IMG/VR virus record: IMGVR_UViG_3300030109_004865
Coordinates: 32,101-55,238 of that record
Origin: a virus
Direction: 5' to 3' (one strand)
Length of the DNA stretch: 23,138 bases
Part shown: in pieces, positions 14,972-22,903 of the stretch
Layout of the letters: each line of letters starts with the position of its first letter
Position numbering within the stretch: the first letter of the stretch is position 1
Translations under genes and position numbers: made by a program
The notes under the pieces: generated by a model
Seen by the model: the letters and a program-made list of their open reading frames with translations, nothing else
Told to the model about the DNA's origin: nothing
Databases searched by the model: none

Positions 14972-17269
14972 ATGAAGAATTTTTTATTAGCTTTATTGCT
15001 AGCTCCGCTAGCCTTATTTGCTCAACCTGAAAACGCTAGTTGGTTAAACGTTACCGTTCAAACAGATAACTACGGCGGTGAATCGTCATGGGAGATAATT
15101 AACGCGGACAGTAATACTGTTGCTGTAAGTCCACCACTGGCAGACAACAGCTTAACAAACATGATGATCTTCTTACCTGCCGGTGAGTATAGTTTTATTA
15201 TGTACGACTCCTTTGGTGATGGTATATGTTGCTCGTTTGGTAACGGGTTTTATGGTATAACAAACAACTGTGGGCTTGAAGAGTTTAACTACGAGTTTGA
15301 TGTAGCTATAGATACAATACCTTTTGTGCTAGACCCTTGCTTACCCGTATTGCTTGGTTGTATGAACGAGGCAGCTGATAACTATAATCCTTGGGCTAAC
15401 CAAGATGATGGTAGTTGTGAGGTACTTGAGTGCGACTCTCTTGAAACACAAGTGTCTATGTCTCTGACTCTTGACACGTGGCCTGGTGAAACTGGTTTTA
15501 ATATAGTTAACTTATCTGATGGTCAGTTGTATGAACAAGTTATACCTGGTGAGTTTGACTTTGGCGATCAGCTAGTTACCTACACATATGACTTTTGTGT
15601 AGCATTAGGTTTTGAGTTAGTGCTAATAGATGAATTTGGTGATGGGCTAAACGGCTCTGCATCAGGAGGTGAAGACGGAGCTTGCGTTATTACAGCTTGC
15701 GACAGCGTTATATGGGAGTTAGAAGATCTAGCGTTTACAGAATTTACTGGTAACACAGAGTACTCTGGACCTATATTTACTGAGCCTTGTCCACCAGCAC
15801 CAGACGTACTTGGTTGTATGGACGATGACTATGTAGACTATGATCCACTAGCTACAGTTCAAGACACGTGTCAAACGTTACACACGTGGGGTTGTTTAGA
15901 CCCAGAGTCTTTTAACTATGATAGCTTAGCTACTATATCAGACAATAATAGCCCTTGCGCTATAACTGTTATGATAGAAGATGATGGTGGTGATGGTTGG
16001 GGTAACTCAAAGCTAGGCATGGTTCAAGGTGATCAGCAGTGGCTGTTTACTATGGGACCTGGACAGTTCAGCGAAGAGTGGGTTATTAACTTAGACTCTG
16101 ATGAAGAGGTTAAGCTATATTACTTTCAACAAGGTAATGCTCAACAATCAGCTCAGGAGTTAGCCTTTCAAACATTACATAACTCTGTGTTGATTACTAA
16201 TGCAGCGGGTGATACGTTATTATCTGAAGGTACAAATCCTTTTTTTAACAACGGGCAAGGTGCATTGCAACCATTTAAAGCACCTAGTTGGCCAACATAT
16301 AGCTTTGAGCCTTACTGTGGTGATAGCTGCGAACCATACTCATATGGCTGCACAGATGATCAAGCACAGAACTACAATGCTGAAGTAAACACGGAAGATG
16401 GCAGTTGTTATTACCAAGCTGGTTGTACTCAAGCAGGTTACTTAGAGTATTACACTCAAGGATATGAAGCTGATTTTGATAATGGTAGCTGTGATACTCT
16501 AGCGGTATTTGGCTGCATGGATAATACGGCTTACAATTATAATCCAGAAGCAAATGTAGATAACGAAGGTTGTATACCTGTAGTACTAGGCTGCACGAAC
16601 CCACTTGCTTTTAACTATAACTCGGCTGCTAATACCGACGATGATAGCTGTATACCTTTCGTCTACGGTTGCACAGACGCAACAATGTTTAACTATGATC
16701 CGGAAGCTAATGCTGAAGACGGCAGTTGTATCGCTTACATTTATGGCTGTACTGATAGCAACGCCTTTAATTATGATCCGCTGGCTAATACTGACAACGG
16801 TTCGTGTGAAGAAGTAATCATTGACTGTATGGACCCAGCTGCTTACAACTACAACGAACTAGCAAACGAAGCTGCTAGTAACTGCTTATACGCGGCTGAC
16901 TGTGTTACAGGTCCTGGTAATCCTTACTGGTTAAATGATATGTGTTATGCTTGGGTAATACAAGCTGACCCATATTGCTGTGATGAAGGCTGGGATGCTA
17001 CATGTCAGCAAACTTATAACTACTGTGAAGCAACAGGCATTGAGGCTATATTGGCTGGAGATGATTTAGTAATATACCCAAACCCAGTTAATGACGTATT
17101 AAGCATAAATCAAAACGCTGATATAACTGTATACGATTACTCTGGGCGTATGATAGCATCTAAAAACAATACTAATGCAATAGAGGCATCTTTATGGGCT
17201 TCAGGAATGTATACTGTGTGTATAGCATACAATAATAGAACTATTGTAAGAAGAATAATTAAGGAATAA
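14972..17269 (+). CDS. Secreted repeat protein with T9SS type A sorting domain (765 aa)
   Basis: Residues 1-17 are a Sec signal peptide (MKNFLLALLLAPLALFA, then Q). Three beta-sandwich-like modules follow, each with a DxxGDG motif (DSFGDGICCS, DEFGDGLNGS, DDGGDGWGNS). Between and after them lie ten copies of an about 25-residue unit of the form GC(T/M)D..A.NY(N/D)P.AN.(D/E)DGSC, the first at residue 129 and five in tandem at 512-638. A Cys-rich segment (about 643-690) precedes a complete type A sorting tail: IYPNPVNDVLSI, then ITVYDYSGRMI, then ASGMYTVCIAYNN and the ending IVRRIIKE. In Bacteroidota such tails send proteins through the type IX secretion system to the cell surface or medium. 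Its place between a holin-like gene and the endolysin shows that it belongs to the phage late block. Possible roles are surface adhesion, decoration or superinfection exclusion. A transferred host gene is the likely origin. Confidence 0.9.
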   Translation: MKNFLLALLLAPLALFAQPENASWLNVTVQTDNYGGESSWEIINADSNTVAVSPPLADNSLTNMMIFLPAGEYSFIMYDSFGDGICCSFGNGFYGITNNCGLEEFNYEFDVAIDTIPFVLDPCLPVLLGCMNEAADNYNPWANQDDGSCEVLECDSLETQVSMSLTLDTWPGETGFNIVNLSDGQLYEQVIPGEFDFGDQLVTYTYDFCVALGFELVLIDEFGDGLNGSASGGEDGACVITACDSVIWELEDLAFTEFTGNTEYSGPIFTEPCPPAPDVLGCMDDDYVDYDPLATVQDTCQTLHTWGCLDPESFNYDSLATISDNNSPCAITVMIEDDGGDGWGNSKLGMVQGDQQWLFTMGPGQFSEEWVINLDSDEEVKLYYFQQGNAQQSAQELAFQTLHNSVLITNAAGDTLLSEGTNPFFNNGQGALQPFKAPSWPTYSFEPYCGDSCEPYSYGCTDDQAQNYNAEVNTEDGSCYYQAGCTQAGYLEYYTQGYEADFDNGSCDTLAVFGCMDNTAYNYNPEANVDNEGCIPVVLGCTNPLAFNYNSAANTDDDSCIPFVYGCTDATMFNYDPEANAEDGSCIAYIYGCTDSNAFNYDPLANTDNGSCEEVIIDCMDPAAYNYNELANEAASNCLYAADCVTGPGNPYWLNDMCYAWVIQADPYCCDEGWDATCQQTYNYCEATGIEAILAGDDLVIYPNPVNDVLSINQNADITVYDYSGRMIASKNNTNAIEASLWASGMYTVCIAYNNRTIVRRIIKE
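16505..16885 (+). repeat. Five tandem about 25-residue Cys-bracketed repeats inside the T9SS-tailed protein
   Basis: Units of 75-78 bp encode (V/I)(F/L/Y)GC followed by a D/N-rich NY(N/D)P.AN.(D/E)D.SC core. Each unit starts with one Cys and ends with another, so each probably closes its own disulfide loop and may bind calcium through its acidic residues. The last unit is the most divergent (starts IIDC, ends SNC). Five more dispersed units lie upstream between 15356 and 16500. The DNA copies differ at many positions, so this is an old protein repeat rather than a recent DNA amplification. Confidence 0.85.
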
Positions 17270-17272
17270 AGT

Positions 17273-17734
17273 ATGGACAAAATAAGTGATCATATAAGCT
17301 ATAGAGAAGCAGTTAAAAGTAATACTGCCACTAGACGGGGTATTGACAATATACCTGACGTAGAACAACTTGAAAACATGAAGCTTATAGCTGAAAAAGT
17401 ATTTGAACCTCTACGCGAGTTTGTTAAAGGTCCGATTAAAATAAATAGCTTTTACAGATCGCCGGAGCTAAACGTGGCTATAGGTGGTAGTAAAAAGTCT
17501 CAACACTGTAACGGCCAAGCAATTGATCTTGACGATACATATGGACATAGAACAAATGCGTCTATGTTTACATTTATTAAAAATCATTTAGACTTTGATC
17601 AAATTATATGGGAGTTTGGTGATGATAAAAACCCAGCGTGGGTACACGTTAGCTACGTTTCTGAAGAAGACAACAGGCATCGTTGCTTAAAAGCATATAA
17701 AGAAAACGGTAAAACAAAATATAAAGTAATATAA
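17273..17734 (+). CDS. M15-family peptidase endolysin (153 aa)
   Basis: This is a zinc peptidase of the D-Ala-D-Ala carboxypeptidase / L-Ala-D-Glu endopeptidase type that cuts peptidoglycan cross-link peptides. All signature residues are present: YRSPELN upstream of the site, SQHCNGQAIDLD carrying zinc ligands H78 and D85, the catalytic acid E114 in IIWEFG, and the third ligand H125 in WVHVSY. At 153 aa it matches compact single-domain phage enzymes. It has no signal peptide, so it needs a holin, and the 94-aa membrane protein at 14310 is the best candidate. It follows the secreted protein by 3 nt and precedes the first fibre-cluster gene by 1 nt. The start is AAAGTATGG with no strong Shine-Dalgarno sequence. 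Confidence 0.93.
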   Translation: MDKISDHISYREAVKSNTATRRGIDNIPDVEQLENMKLIAEKVFEPLREFVKGPIKINSFYRSPELNVAIGGSKKSQHCNGQAIDLDDTYGHRTNASMFTFIKNHLDFDQIIWEFGDDKNPAWVHVSYVSEEDNRHRCLKAYKENGKTKYKVI

Positions 17735-17735
17735 C

Positions 17736-18140
17736 ATGGCAACTACAACAGCTACAATTACGCTATCAAGTACTGACTTGTTGTCAGACGAGTTAGCTTT
17801 AACAACCACAGCGACGCTTCACGCCGCGGACTCAGCGACTGGTTTAACTCAGGCTTCTGGTTTAAGTAGAAAAAAACTAGCATCAGGTCACGCAGAATAC
17901 ACTCTGTACGACGGAAGCGCATATACAGCAGATAAAGCTCATAAGGTTTATCTTAAAAACACTTCATCAACAGCAGCGGAGTTTTTTTTACTAACAGTTA
18001 ACGCTGAGGTAGTAGGAAGACTTTACGCAGGTGATTGGGCTTTATTTCCTTGGTCAGCTCACGACAATGATTGTGATATTAAAATAGACCCTAGTGCAGC
18101 TGACATGGTACTAGAGCACATGCTATTCGTCGACGAATAA
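17736..18140 (+). CDS. Phage structural-type protein, first of three tandem paralogues (134 aa)
   Basis: It is a beta-rich, Thr/Ser/Ala-rich protein with no signal peptide. It opens MATTTATITLSS and carries the family hallmark VGRLYAGDWALFPWS (residues 93-107) before a short acidic C-terminus. The two following genes share the MATT-A-T start, a TATL..A..TTGL-like segment, a (V/A)Y(L/I).N strand pair and the G(R/K)LY(A/G)GDW...PW block. I recall similar small proteins beside tail fibres of marine phages, but know of no measured function. Position between endolysin and tail fibre suggests a virion decoration or tail appendage protein. It ends in tandem TAA TAA stops. Confidence 0.82.
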   Translation: MATTTATITLSSTDLLSDELALTTTATLHAADSATGLTQASGLSRKKLASGHAEYTLYDGSAYTADKAHKVYLKNTSSTAAEFFLLTVNAEVVGRLYAGDWALFPWSAHDNDCDIKIDPSAADMVLEHMLFVDE

Positions 18141-18163
18141 TAACAACTAAATAAATAATTAAA

Positions 18164-18598
18164 ATGGCAACTACAGCAACGATTACGTTAACTAGTGCAG
18201 ACATTGCTGGAGACCCAGTTAATGTTTCTAAAACAGCGACCTGTACAAAAGCAGGCGCAACAACAGATTTAGATCAAACAACTGGATTAAATAGAGTCCA
18301 TTTAAGATCTACAACAAACAAAGTATTACTTGCAGCTAATGCAGAAGGTAATGATTTATCAGCTAAAGTTTATATTATAAACAAAGCTACAGATCCAACT
18401 CTTTACGTTACTATTACTATTAACGCGCAGACTATTGGTAAACTTTACGCAGGTGACTGGATGTTTATTCCATGGAGCCAGACAGATTCGTCGGCTGATA
18501 TCGAAGTAGCAGCAACAAACTGGACAGCATCTACAGGTGACATACCTGTTGAGTACGCTTTATTTCACGAAGATACAGACTTTTTAACTAACGCATAA
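18164..18598 (+). CDS. Phage structural-type protein, second of three tandem paralogues (144 aa)
   Basis: It shares its layout with both neighbours: MATTATITLTSADI at the N-terminus, TATCTKAGATTDLDQTTGLN, strands KVYIINK and LYVTITINA, then IGKLYAGDWMFIPWS (residues 91-105). It carries an extra WTASTGD loop and a longer acidic tail. The 23-nt spacer ahead of it is the widest gap in the plus-strand block and holds only an A/T run ending TTAAAATGG, a start context typical of Bacteroidota. It ends with TAA TAA. The role is inferred to match its paralogues: a virion surface or tail protein. Confidence 0.82.
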   Translation: MATTATITLTSADIAGDPVNVSKTATCTKAGATTDLDQTTGLNRVHLRSTTNKVLLAANAEGNDLSAKVYIINKATDPTLYVTITINAQTIGKLYAGDWMFIPWSQTDSSADIEVAATNWTASTGDIPVEYALFHEDTDFLTNA

Positions 18599-18610
18599 TA
18601 ACTAGAAAAT

Positions 18611-19018
18611 ATGGCAACAACAACAGCAACAGTAAGCATAAGCAGCGATATTACAGACAGCACGATAAATGTGTCTAACACTGCGGCGCTAAACACAGCT
18701 GGAACTACAACTGGCCTCAACACTATGACGTCAGTTACAAAAGTACTAGCTAGTACAAATCAGGTAGATTTAATTACTACTGGCAGCGTGTCAACAACTC
18801 ACGCTTACGTGTATATAAACAACCCGTCAACAGATCACACTGAATACTTCAATATCACTATCGGCAATGCAGGTGGTGGTTCAGCTACAGATACTGAGGA
18901 AATTGGTAGACTGTACGGTGGAGACTGGATGTGGTTTCCTTGGGATGTTGATGATGATATTTGCATCACGCCAAGCGTAGCAACTGATATGACTGTAGAG
19001 TATCAAGTATTCTCATAA
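18611..19018 (+). CDS. Phage structural-type protein, third of three tandem paralogues (135 aa)
   Basis: It opens MATTTATVSISSDI, continues NVSNTAALNTAGTTTGLN, and has AYVYINNPS and EYFNITIGN strands and the hallmark IGRLYGGDWMWFPW (residues 98-111). A Gly-rich insertion (AGGGSATDTEE) before the hallmark sets it apart from the other two copies. It ends with a YQVFS strand. The gene lies 12 nt after copy two and 11 nt before the next small gene. Divergence among the three copies is high (shared mainly at motif positions), which suggests an old duplication kept by selection, perhaps to form a hetero-oligomer. Confidence 0.82.
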   Translation: MATTTATVSISSDITDSTINVSNTAALNTAGTTTGLNTMTSVTKVLASTNQVDLITTGSVSTTHAYVYINNPSTDHTEYFNITIGNAGGGSATDTEEIGRLYGGDWMWFPWDVDDDICITPSVATDMTVEYQVFS

Positions 19019-19029
19019 TATAGTAACCC

Positions 19030-19338
19030 ATGCCTACCAAAAGTCAATACGTTGTTGGTGACACTAATACAACATTGTTAGAAGCTGGCACAGCAAGTAA
19101 AGTAAAATCAATTATTTTTGTTGGTTTTTACGAAACAGAGGTGCAGCTTGTTGATATACGCATGGGTAGCACTCAATATATTTGTAAGAACCTAAAAGTT
19201 AACGGAGGATCGACTCTTATTATAGACGATCCTTCGTTACTAACTTATGATACTGATACTTTAGATCTTGTATTAAACTTTACTAGGGATGGCAGTGCTT
19301 CAAGTACTACTGCATATGTAACTGTCAATTGGATTTAA
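19030..19338 (+). CDS. Small beta-rich phage structural-type protein (102 aa)
   Basis: No named family is recognised. The protein alternates short strands and polar loops: an N-terminal YVVGDTNTTLLEAG, then SKVKSIIFVGFYE, VQLVDIRMG, QYICKNLKVNGGSTLIIDDP and a final AYVTVNWI. Small beta-sandwich proteins of this size and pattern are common near phage tail fibres, where they act as adaptors or decoration proteins. This one lacks the LYAGDW block of the three preceding paralogues, although its GGSTLIID segment may play a similar structural part. Its stop abuts the tail-fibre ATG directly. Confidence 0.75.
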   Translation: MPTKSQYVVGDTNTTLLEAGTASKVKSIIFVGFYETEVQLVDIRMGSTQYICKNLKVNGGSTLIIDDPSLLTYDTDTLDLVLNFTRDGSASSTTAYVTVNWI

Positions 19339-22245
19339 ATGAGATTTTTAGAACCATTTGGTCAACATACATTTCATCACGCAGCTGAGTTTTTAGAAGG
19401 AACTGTTGTAATTAAAAACTTAAACGACAGTGACGGCGACGGTGGTAGTTATTCTTTTCAAGTTAATGACACTGGAAGCATAATAACCACTATCAGCTCT
19501 TCAGAAGATGTAAACTGGTTTAACCTTAACTCAACGCAGGGTAGTAGCGCAGATGGAAACGACCCATATAGAGCTCCTGCTTTAATATTTAGTAAAACCG
19601 CTACAGATGTAGATGGTCAAAAAGAAGGTGCTATATTTTTTGGTAGCTCCGGCGTTGGTGGAAGTGTTGCTAGTATTGTTGGATGGCACCACGATGTTTC
19701 TGATTTTGAAGGTGCAATACAACTTGCTGTAAGAACTGAAGGTACTTCAAGTGGTTCTACTCCATACGTTCTTGCAGATTGGCACGGTAGCGAGGTACAT
19801 ATAGACGATGAAACAAATTATGGTGCCGGTAACGTTATTAAAGGATACGCAAACGGTGCTGGCATAGTTAATGTTGATTTAGGTATTGGTGCTTCTTCTA
19901 CAACTACTCTAGCTGGTAATGCTTATATAACGTCTAATATAGAACTAGGACATGCTTCAGACACTACAATATCTAGATCGTCGGCTGGTGTAGTTCAAAT
20001 AGAAGGTAGCACGATTGCAACAGCGGCTAATCTCGCAACTTTAGTAACTGATTTACATGGAGCTGGAGTTGATGGTGCTGCTAATCAATTGCTTACTGAT
20101 GATGGTGACGGAACTGTAACATCTGAATCTACTTTAACGTGGGACGGTTCTATGCTTACTGTGTCAGCCGTCGATGATCCTAACGAACCGGTAATAAAAA
20201 TACGCCAAACAGATACTACTTCTTTACCGCTAACTGGTGGTGAGCTTAGGTTTGATACTGATAGAAACTCAGGAGGCGAAGGTCTTGGTAATAATAATGA
20301 TATGCTTGGGTTTATTACCTGGCGAGGCCATGATAATCAAGCTGGTGGGGCTGCTGAAGAATCTATATTTGCCAAAGCGCTTGCAACCGCAGTAAACGTA
20401 GCGAACAACGCCGAAACAGGTAAGTTAGAACTACAGGTGCTTAACCCAGGTGGCTCATTAACCACCGGCTTGTCTTTGCAAGGTCTCGGCGCTGCCGGTC
20501 ATATAAACGCAACAGTAGGTCAAGGCACTCTTAGTACAGTTACTATTGAAGGTAATCTTAACGTAGGCGGTCACAGCGTTAATGATATAGATATAACCTC
20601 TGAGGCTAGTGACGCTGATGACCACTTAATGACTGCTCTTGCTATAAAGAATAGAATTGAAGACTATGGGTTAACAAGCAGTGGATTAGCACTTTCTTCG
20701 GCTACGTCAGATTTACCTACCATAACACTAACAAATAGCAATACAGACGCAAATCCTTCAGTCTTTACATTTCAAAAAACAGCAACAGGAGCAGATAATG
20801 ATGTTATTGGAAACATAAATTTTATTGCGGACAATGACGCAGACGAGGCTATAACTTATGCTAAAACCTCAGCGGCAATCAAGGACGCTAGCGATACAGA
20901 CGAAGCTGGTCAATATGTAGTTCAAGTTGCTACAAGTGACGGCAGTACGTCAACACTGCGAAACGCTTTATTTGCCGAGGGAAGTCCTTCTGCTGATGAT
21001 GTAGATGTAACTATCGGACATGGTTCTACTTCAACAACTACTATAGGTGGTAACTTAAATGTCAATGGCACAGATCATGCTTTTACTTCTTCCACTGATA
21101 ACAAACCAGTCGTTACTTTAAGTTGCGGAGGTACTGCTCAAGTTGGGTCATCACTTGTTTTCAAAAGAACTGCCACTGGAGCAGATAACACGGACATAGG
21201 AACGATCAGTTTCCAAGGTAAGAATGACGCAGATGAGGATATATACTATGCTCATATGTGGGCTGATACAGCCGACGCTAGCGATACAGATGAAGCTGGC
21301 ACGTTTAATATTCAAGTTGCTTGTAGTGATGGTAGTACATCGAGCTTACAAAACGCGTTTAGCGCAACAGGAACAACTCCAGTTTCTTTCCAAACTGAGG
21401 TAGATGTTAATATAGGCCATGGTGAGTTTTCTAAAACCAATATAGCTGGAAGTATGACTATAGGTGGCGCAAATACGCAAGGCGACACTTTTAGTATTAC
21501 AGCAAATTCTCCAACTACTACTGGCAACAACGGAGCGACATTTAAAATCTTAGGTAGTGACGGTAATGGAACAAATAAAAACGGTGGCTCTTTAGAAATT
21601 GTAAGTGGAGCTAGTACTGGAACTGGTACAGGTGGTAGCATAAGATTGAATGGAACCGCGCCAGGATCGTCAGGCAGCTCGGTCAACGCGAATACTAGTC
21701 GATTTGAATTCGTAGTTGGAAACACGACTCCTTATTTAGACATAGGTCCTCAAAGCCTTGGTGTTAGATCATTTATTGATTTTAATAGTGAAACTTTTGA
21801 AAACTCGATTCCAGATGGCGGAGACTCGAGGCACTCTACCACACTTAGATACGCTCCAGCAGGAACTCAAGGCTCGTTAGGAGTTGGGGAAATATATTTC
21901 TTGCAAACCAACGGGTCTTGGGCTCAAGCAGACGCTAGCGCAACGTCTACTGGAGCAACTCAATTGCTAGGAGTTATTGCAAGTGGTGGCGCACTTCCAA
22001 GTAAAGGAGCTATATTAGAAGGTTTTATAAGAATACCATCAAACTCAATACTAAACACCCCAGGGTCTGGAGCTGTTGATGGTCTACCTGTTTATGTGTC
22101 TACTACGGCAGGGCATTTTGATTTTACAGCACCATCGGGTAATGACGAATATGTGAGATGCGTAGGTTACGCTCTTGATGACCATAGTGGTGACGTGTTA
22201 GTTTATTTCAAGCCTGACAACACGTTTGTTAAGATCACTACGTAA
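19339..22245 (+). CDS. Tail fibre protein built from about 130-residue repeats (968 aa)
   Basis: It is a long Thr/Ser/Gly/Asp-rich beta protein. Modules of about 130 aa recur, each pairing a (F/K)KTATGADND.IG strand, a DASDTDEAG turn, a VQVA.SDGSTS.L.NA strand and a VDV.IGHGSTSTTTI.GN hairpin. Two are clear (about residues 448-577 and 578-710), and two more divergent copies lie near 30-210 and 280-415. Residues 180-250 carry HASDTTISRSSAGVVQIEG and LLTDDGDGTV motifs seen in other marine phage fibres. A GGSLEIVSGASTGTGTGGSI stretch follows near 750. The C-terminal about 120 residues (LLGVIASGGALPSKGAILEG..., VRCVGYALDD, VLVYFKPDNTFVKI) look like a globular tip. The inferred role is a trimeric receptor-binding fibre. 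The stop overlaps the next ATG by 1 nt. Confidence 0.85.
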   Translation: MRFLEPFGQHTFHHAAEFLEGTVVIKNLNDSDGDGGSYSFQVNDTGSIITTISSSEDVNWFNLNSTQGSSADGNDPYRAPALIFSKTATDVDGQKEGAIFFGSSGVGGSVASIVGWHHDVSDFEGAIQLAVRTEGTSSGSTPYVLADWHGSEVHIDDETNYGAGNVIKGYANGAGIVNVDLGIGASSTTTLAGNAYITSNIELGHASDTTISRSSAGVVQIEGSTIATAANLATLVTDLHGAGVDGAANQLLTDDGDGTVTSESTLTWDGSMLTVSAVDDPNEPVIKIRQTDTTSLPLTGGELRFDTDRNSGGEGLGNNNDMLGFITWRGHDNQAGGAAEESIFAKALATAVNVANNAETGKLELQVLNPGGSLTTGLSLQGLGAAGHINATVGQGTLSTVTIEGNLNVGGHSVNDIDITSEASDADDHLMTALAIKNRIEDYGLTSSGLALSSATSDLPTITLTNSNTDANPSVFTFQKTATGADNDVIGNINFIADNDADEAITYAKTSAAIKDASDTDEAGQYVVQVATSDGSTSTLRNALFAEGSPSADDVDVTIGHGSTSTTTIGGNLNVNGTDHAFTSSTDNKPVVTLSCGGTAQVGSSLVFKRTATGADNTDIGTISFQGKNDADEDIYYAHMWADTADASDTDEAGTFNIQVACSDGSTSSLQNAFSATGTTPVSFQTEVDVNIGHGEFSKTNIAGSMTIGGANTQGDTFSITANSPTTTGNNGATFKILGSDGNGTNKNGGSLEIVSGASTGTGTGGSIRLNGTAPGSSGSSVNANTSRFEFVVGNTTPYLDIGPQSLGVRSFIDFNSETFENSIPDGGDSRHSTTLRYAPAGTQGSLGVGEIYFLQTNGSWAQADASATSTGATQLLGVIASGGALPSKGAILEGFIRIPSNSILNTPGSGAVDGLPVYVSTTAGHFDFTAPSGNDEYVRCVGYALDDHSGDVLVYFKPDNTFVKITT
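20680..21468 (+). repeat. Two adjacent about 390-bp coding repeats in the tail fibre
   Basis: Unit one (about 20680-21069) and unit two (21070-21468) encode the same module. Short stretches are nearly identical in DNA, for example GACGCTAGCGATACAGA followed by CGAAGCTGG or TGAAGCTGG (around 20884 and 21274), and ATCGGACATGG against ATAGGCCATGG. Most of the rest has diverged. Such units can recombine and change fibre length or specificity. Confidence 0.75.
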
Positions 22246-22808
22246 TGCCTACTACAACTTCCTTTCCTAGCTCCGTTAGTACAAACTCTGTTAATGCAAA
22301 TAATACATTTGCTGATGATGGAACCAATACTAGCGCGATTTTCTCGACTACATCTGCAATTACATGGTCTGGCTTTTCGAGTTTATCAATACCATCTGGC
22401 GCTACTATAAATGGGATAACTATTAGTGTAGAAGCTAGCTCAAACTCGTTTGGTGTTTCACCTCAAATTAGAGTGTACAATGGTACATCATATAGTTCTT
22501 CAGTAGCAGCTAATACGTGGCCAAGTAACAAAGCGGTAGGTGTACACACTTTTGGAGGTGCTAGTGATTTATGGGGATTGTCTTGGACACCTACTACTGC
22601 AGCTGGAATATCTTTTGAGTTTGCTTTTAGCTACATGACTTCAGGGAGAGTTATGTTTGCTGATTATATAACCATAACCGTTACGTATACAACCGGTTCA
22701 TCACCAACGGTTCATACAGTAAATACTGTGGCAGAAGCTAATATAGCTACTATAAAAGGCGTGGCTCACGTAAATATAGCGGAAATAAATACTGTAACAT
22801 TTGATTAA
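22245..22808 (+). CDS. Fibre-associated beta-rich protein with a NIATIKGV-type tail (187 aa)
   Basis: The first about 150 residues are Ser/Thr-rich and strand-rich, with a jelly-roll-like pattern: AITWSGFSSLSIPSGATING, then ISVEASS, PQIRVYNGTSY, GISFEFAFSY and DYITITVTYTTG. This resembles carbohydrate-binding or fibre-tip domains in outline only. The last about 30 residues contain two linked NTVAEANIATIKGVAHVN and IAEINTV units, a short repeat seen at the ends of phage and bacterial surface proteins. It follows the tail fibre with a 1-nt TAATG overlap and is the last gene before the terminator. Likely roles are fibre tip, fibre chaperone or host-binding accessory. Confidence 0.75.
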   Translation: MPTTTSFPSSVSTNSVNANNTFADDGTNTSAIFSTTSAITWSGFSSLSIPSGATINGITISVEASSNSFGVSPQIRVYNGTSYSSSVAANTWPSNKAVGVHTFGGASDLWGLSWTPTTAAGISFEFAFSYMTSGRVMFADYITITVTYTTGSSPTVHTVNTVAEANIATIKGVAHVNIAEINTVTFD

Positions 22809-22856
22809 ACATTGACGCTAACACTAACGTATACTTGTGTATAGCATATATATAAA

Positions 22857-22884
22857 AAAAGGGGAACCGCAAGGCTCCCCTTTT
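22857..22884. terminator. Bidirectional rho-independent terminator
   Basis: Arms AAAAGGGGAACC and GGCTCCCCTTTT enclose a GCAA tetraloop and pair along 12 positions with one A-C mismatch. On the plus strand the stem runs into TTTTCTGT; on the minus strand it is followed by a run of seven T. It lies 48 nt after the last plus-strand gene and 19 nt after the end of the minus-strand gene, so it can end both convergent transcripts. Confidence 0.88.
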
Positions 22885-22903
22885 CTGTATCCGGTAGTTT
22901 AGG

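Noticed and set aside
16505-16885. Regularly spaced repeats that could suggest a CRISPR array
   Set aside because: The repeats are in frame, protein-coding and diverged in DNA; there are no identical repeats with unique spacers.
18141-18163. A promoter in the widest intergenic gap of the plus-strand block
   Set aside because: The 23 nt contain only an A/T run and no TAnnTTTG-type Bacteroidota promoter; the gap is too short to argue for a start site.
22828-22846. A weak dyad (GTATAC...GTATAG) upstream of the terminator
   Set aside because: It is short and imperfect in AT-rich sequence, and is not distinguishable from chance.
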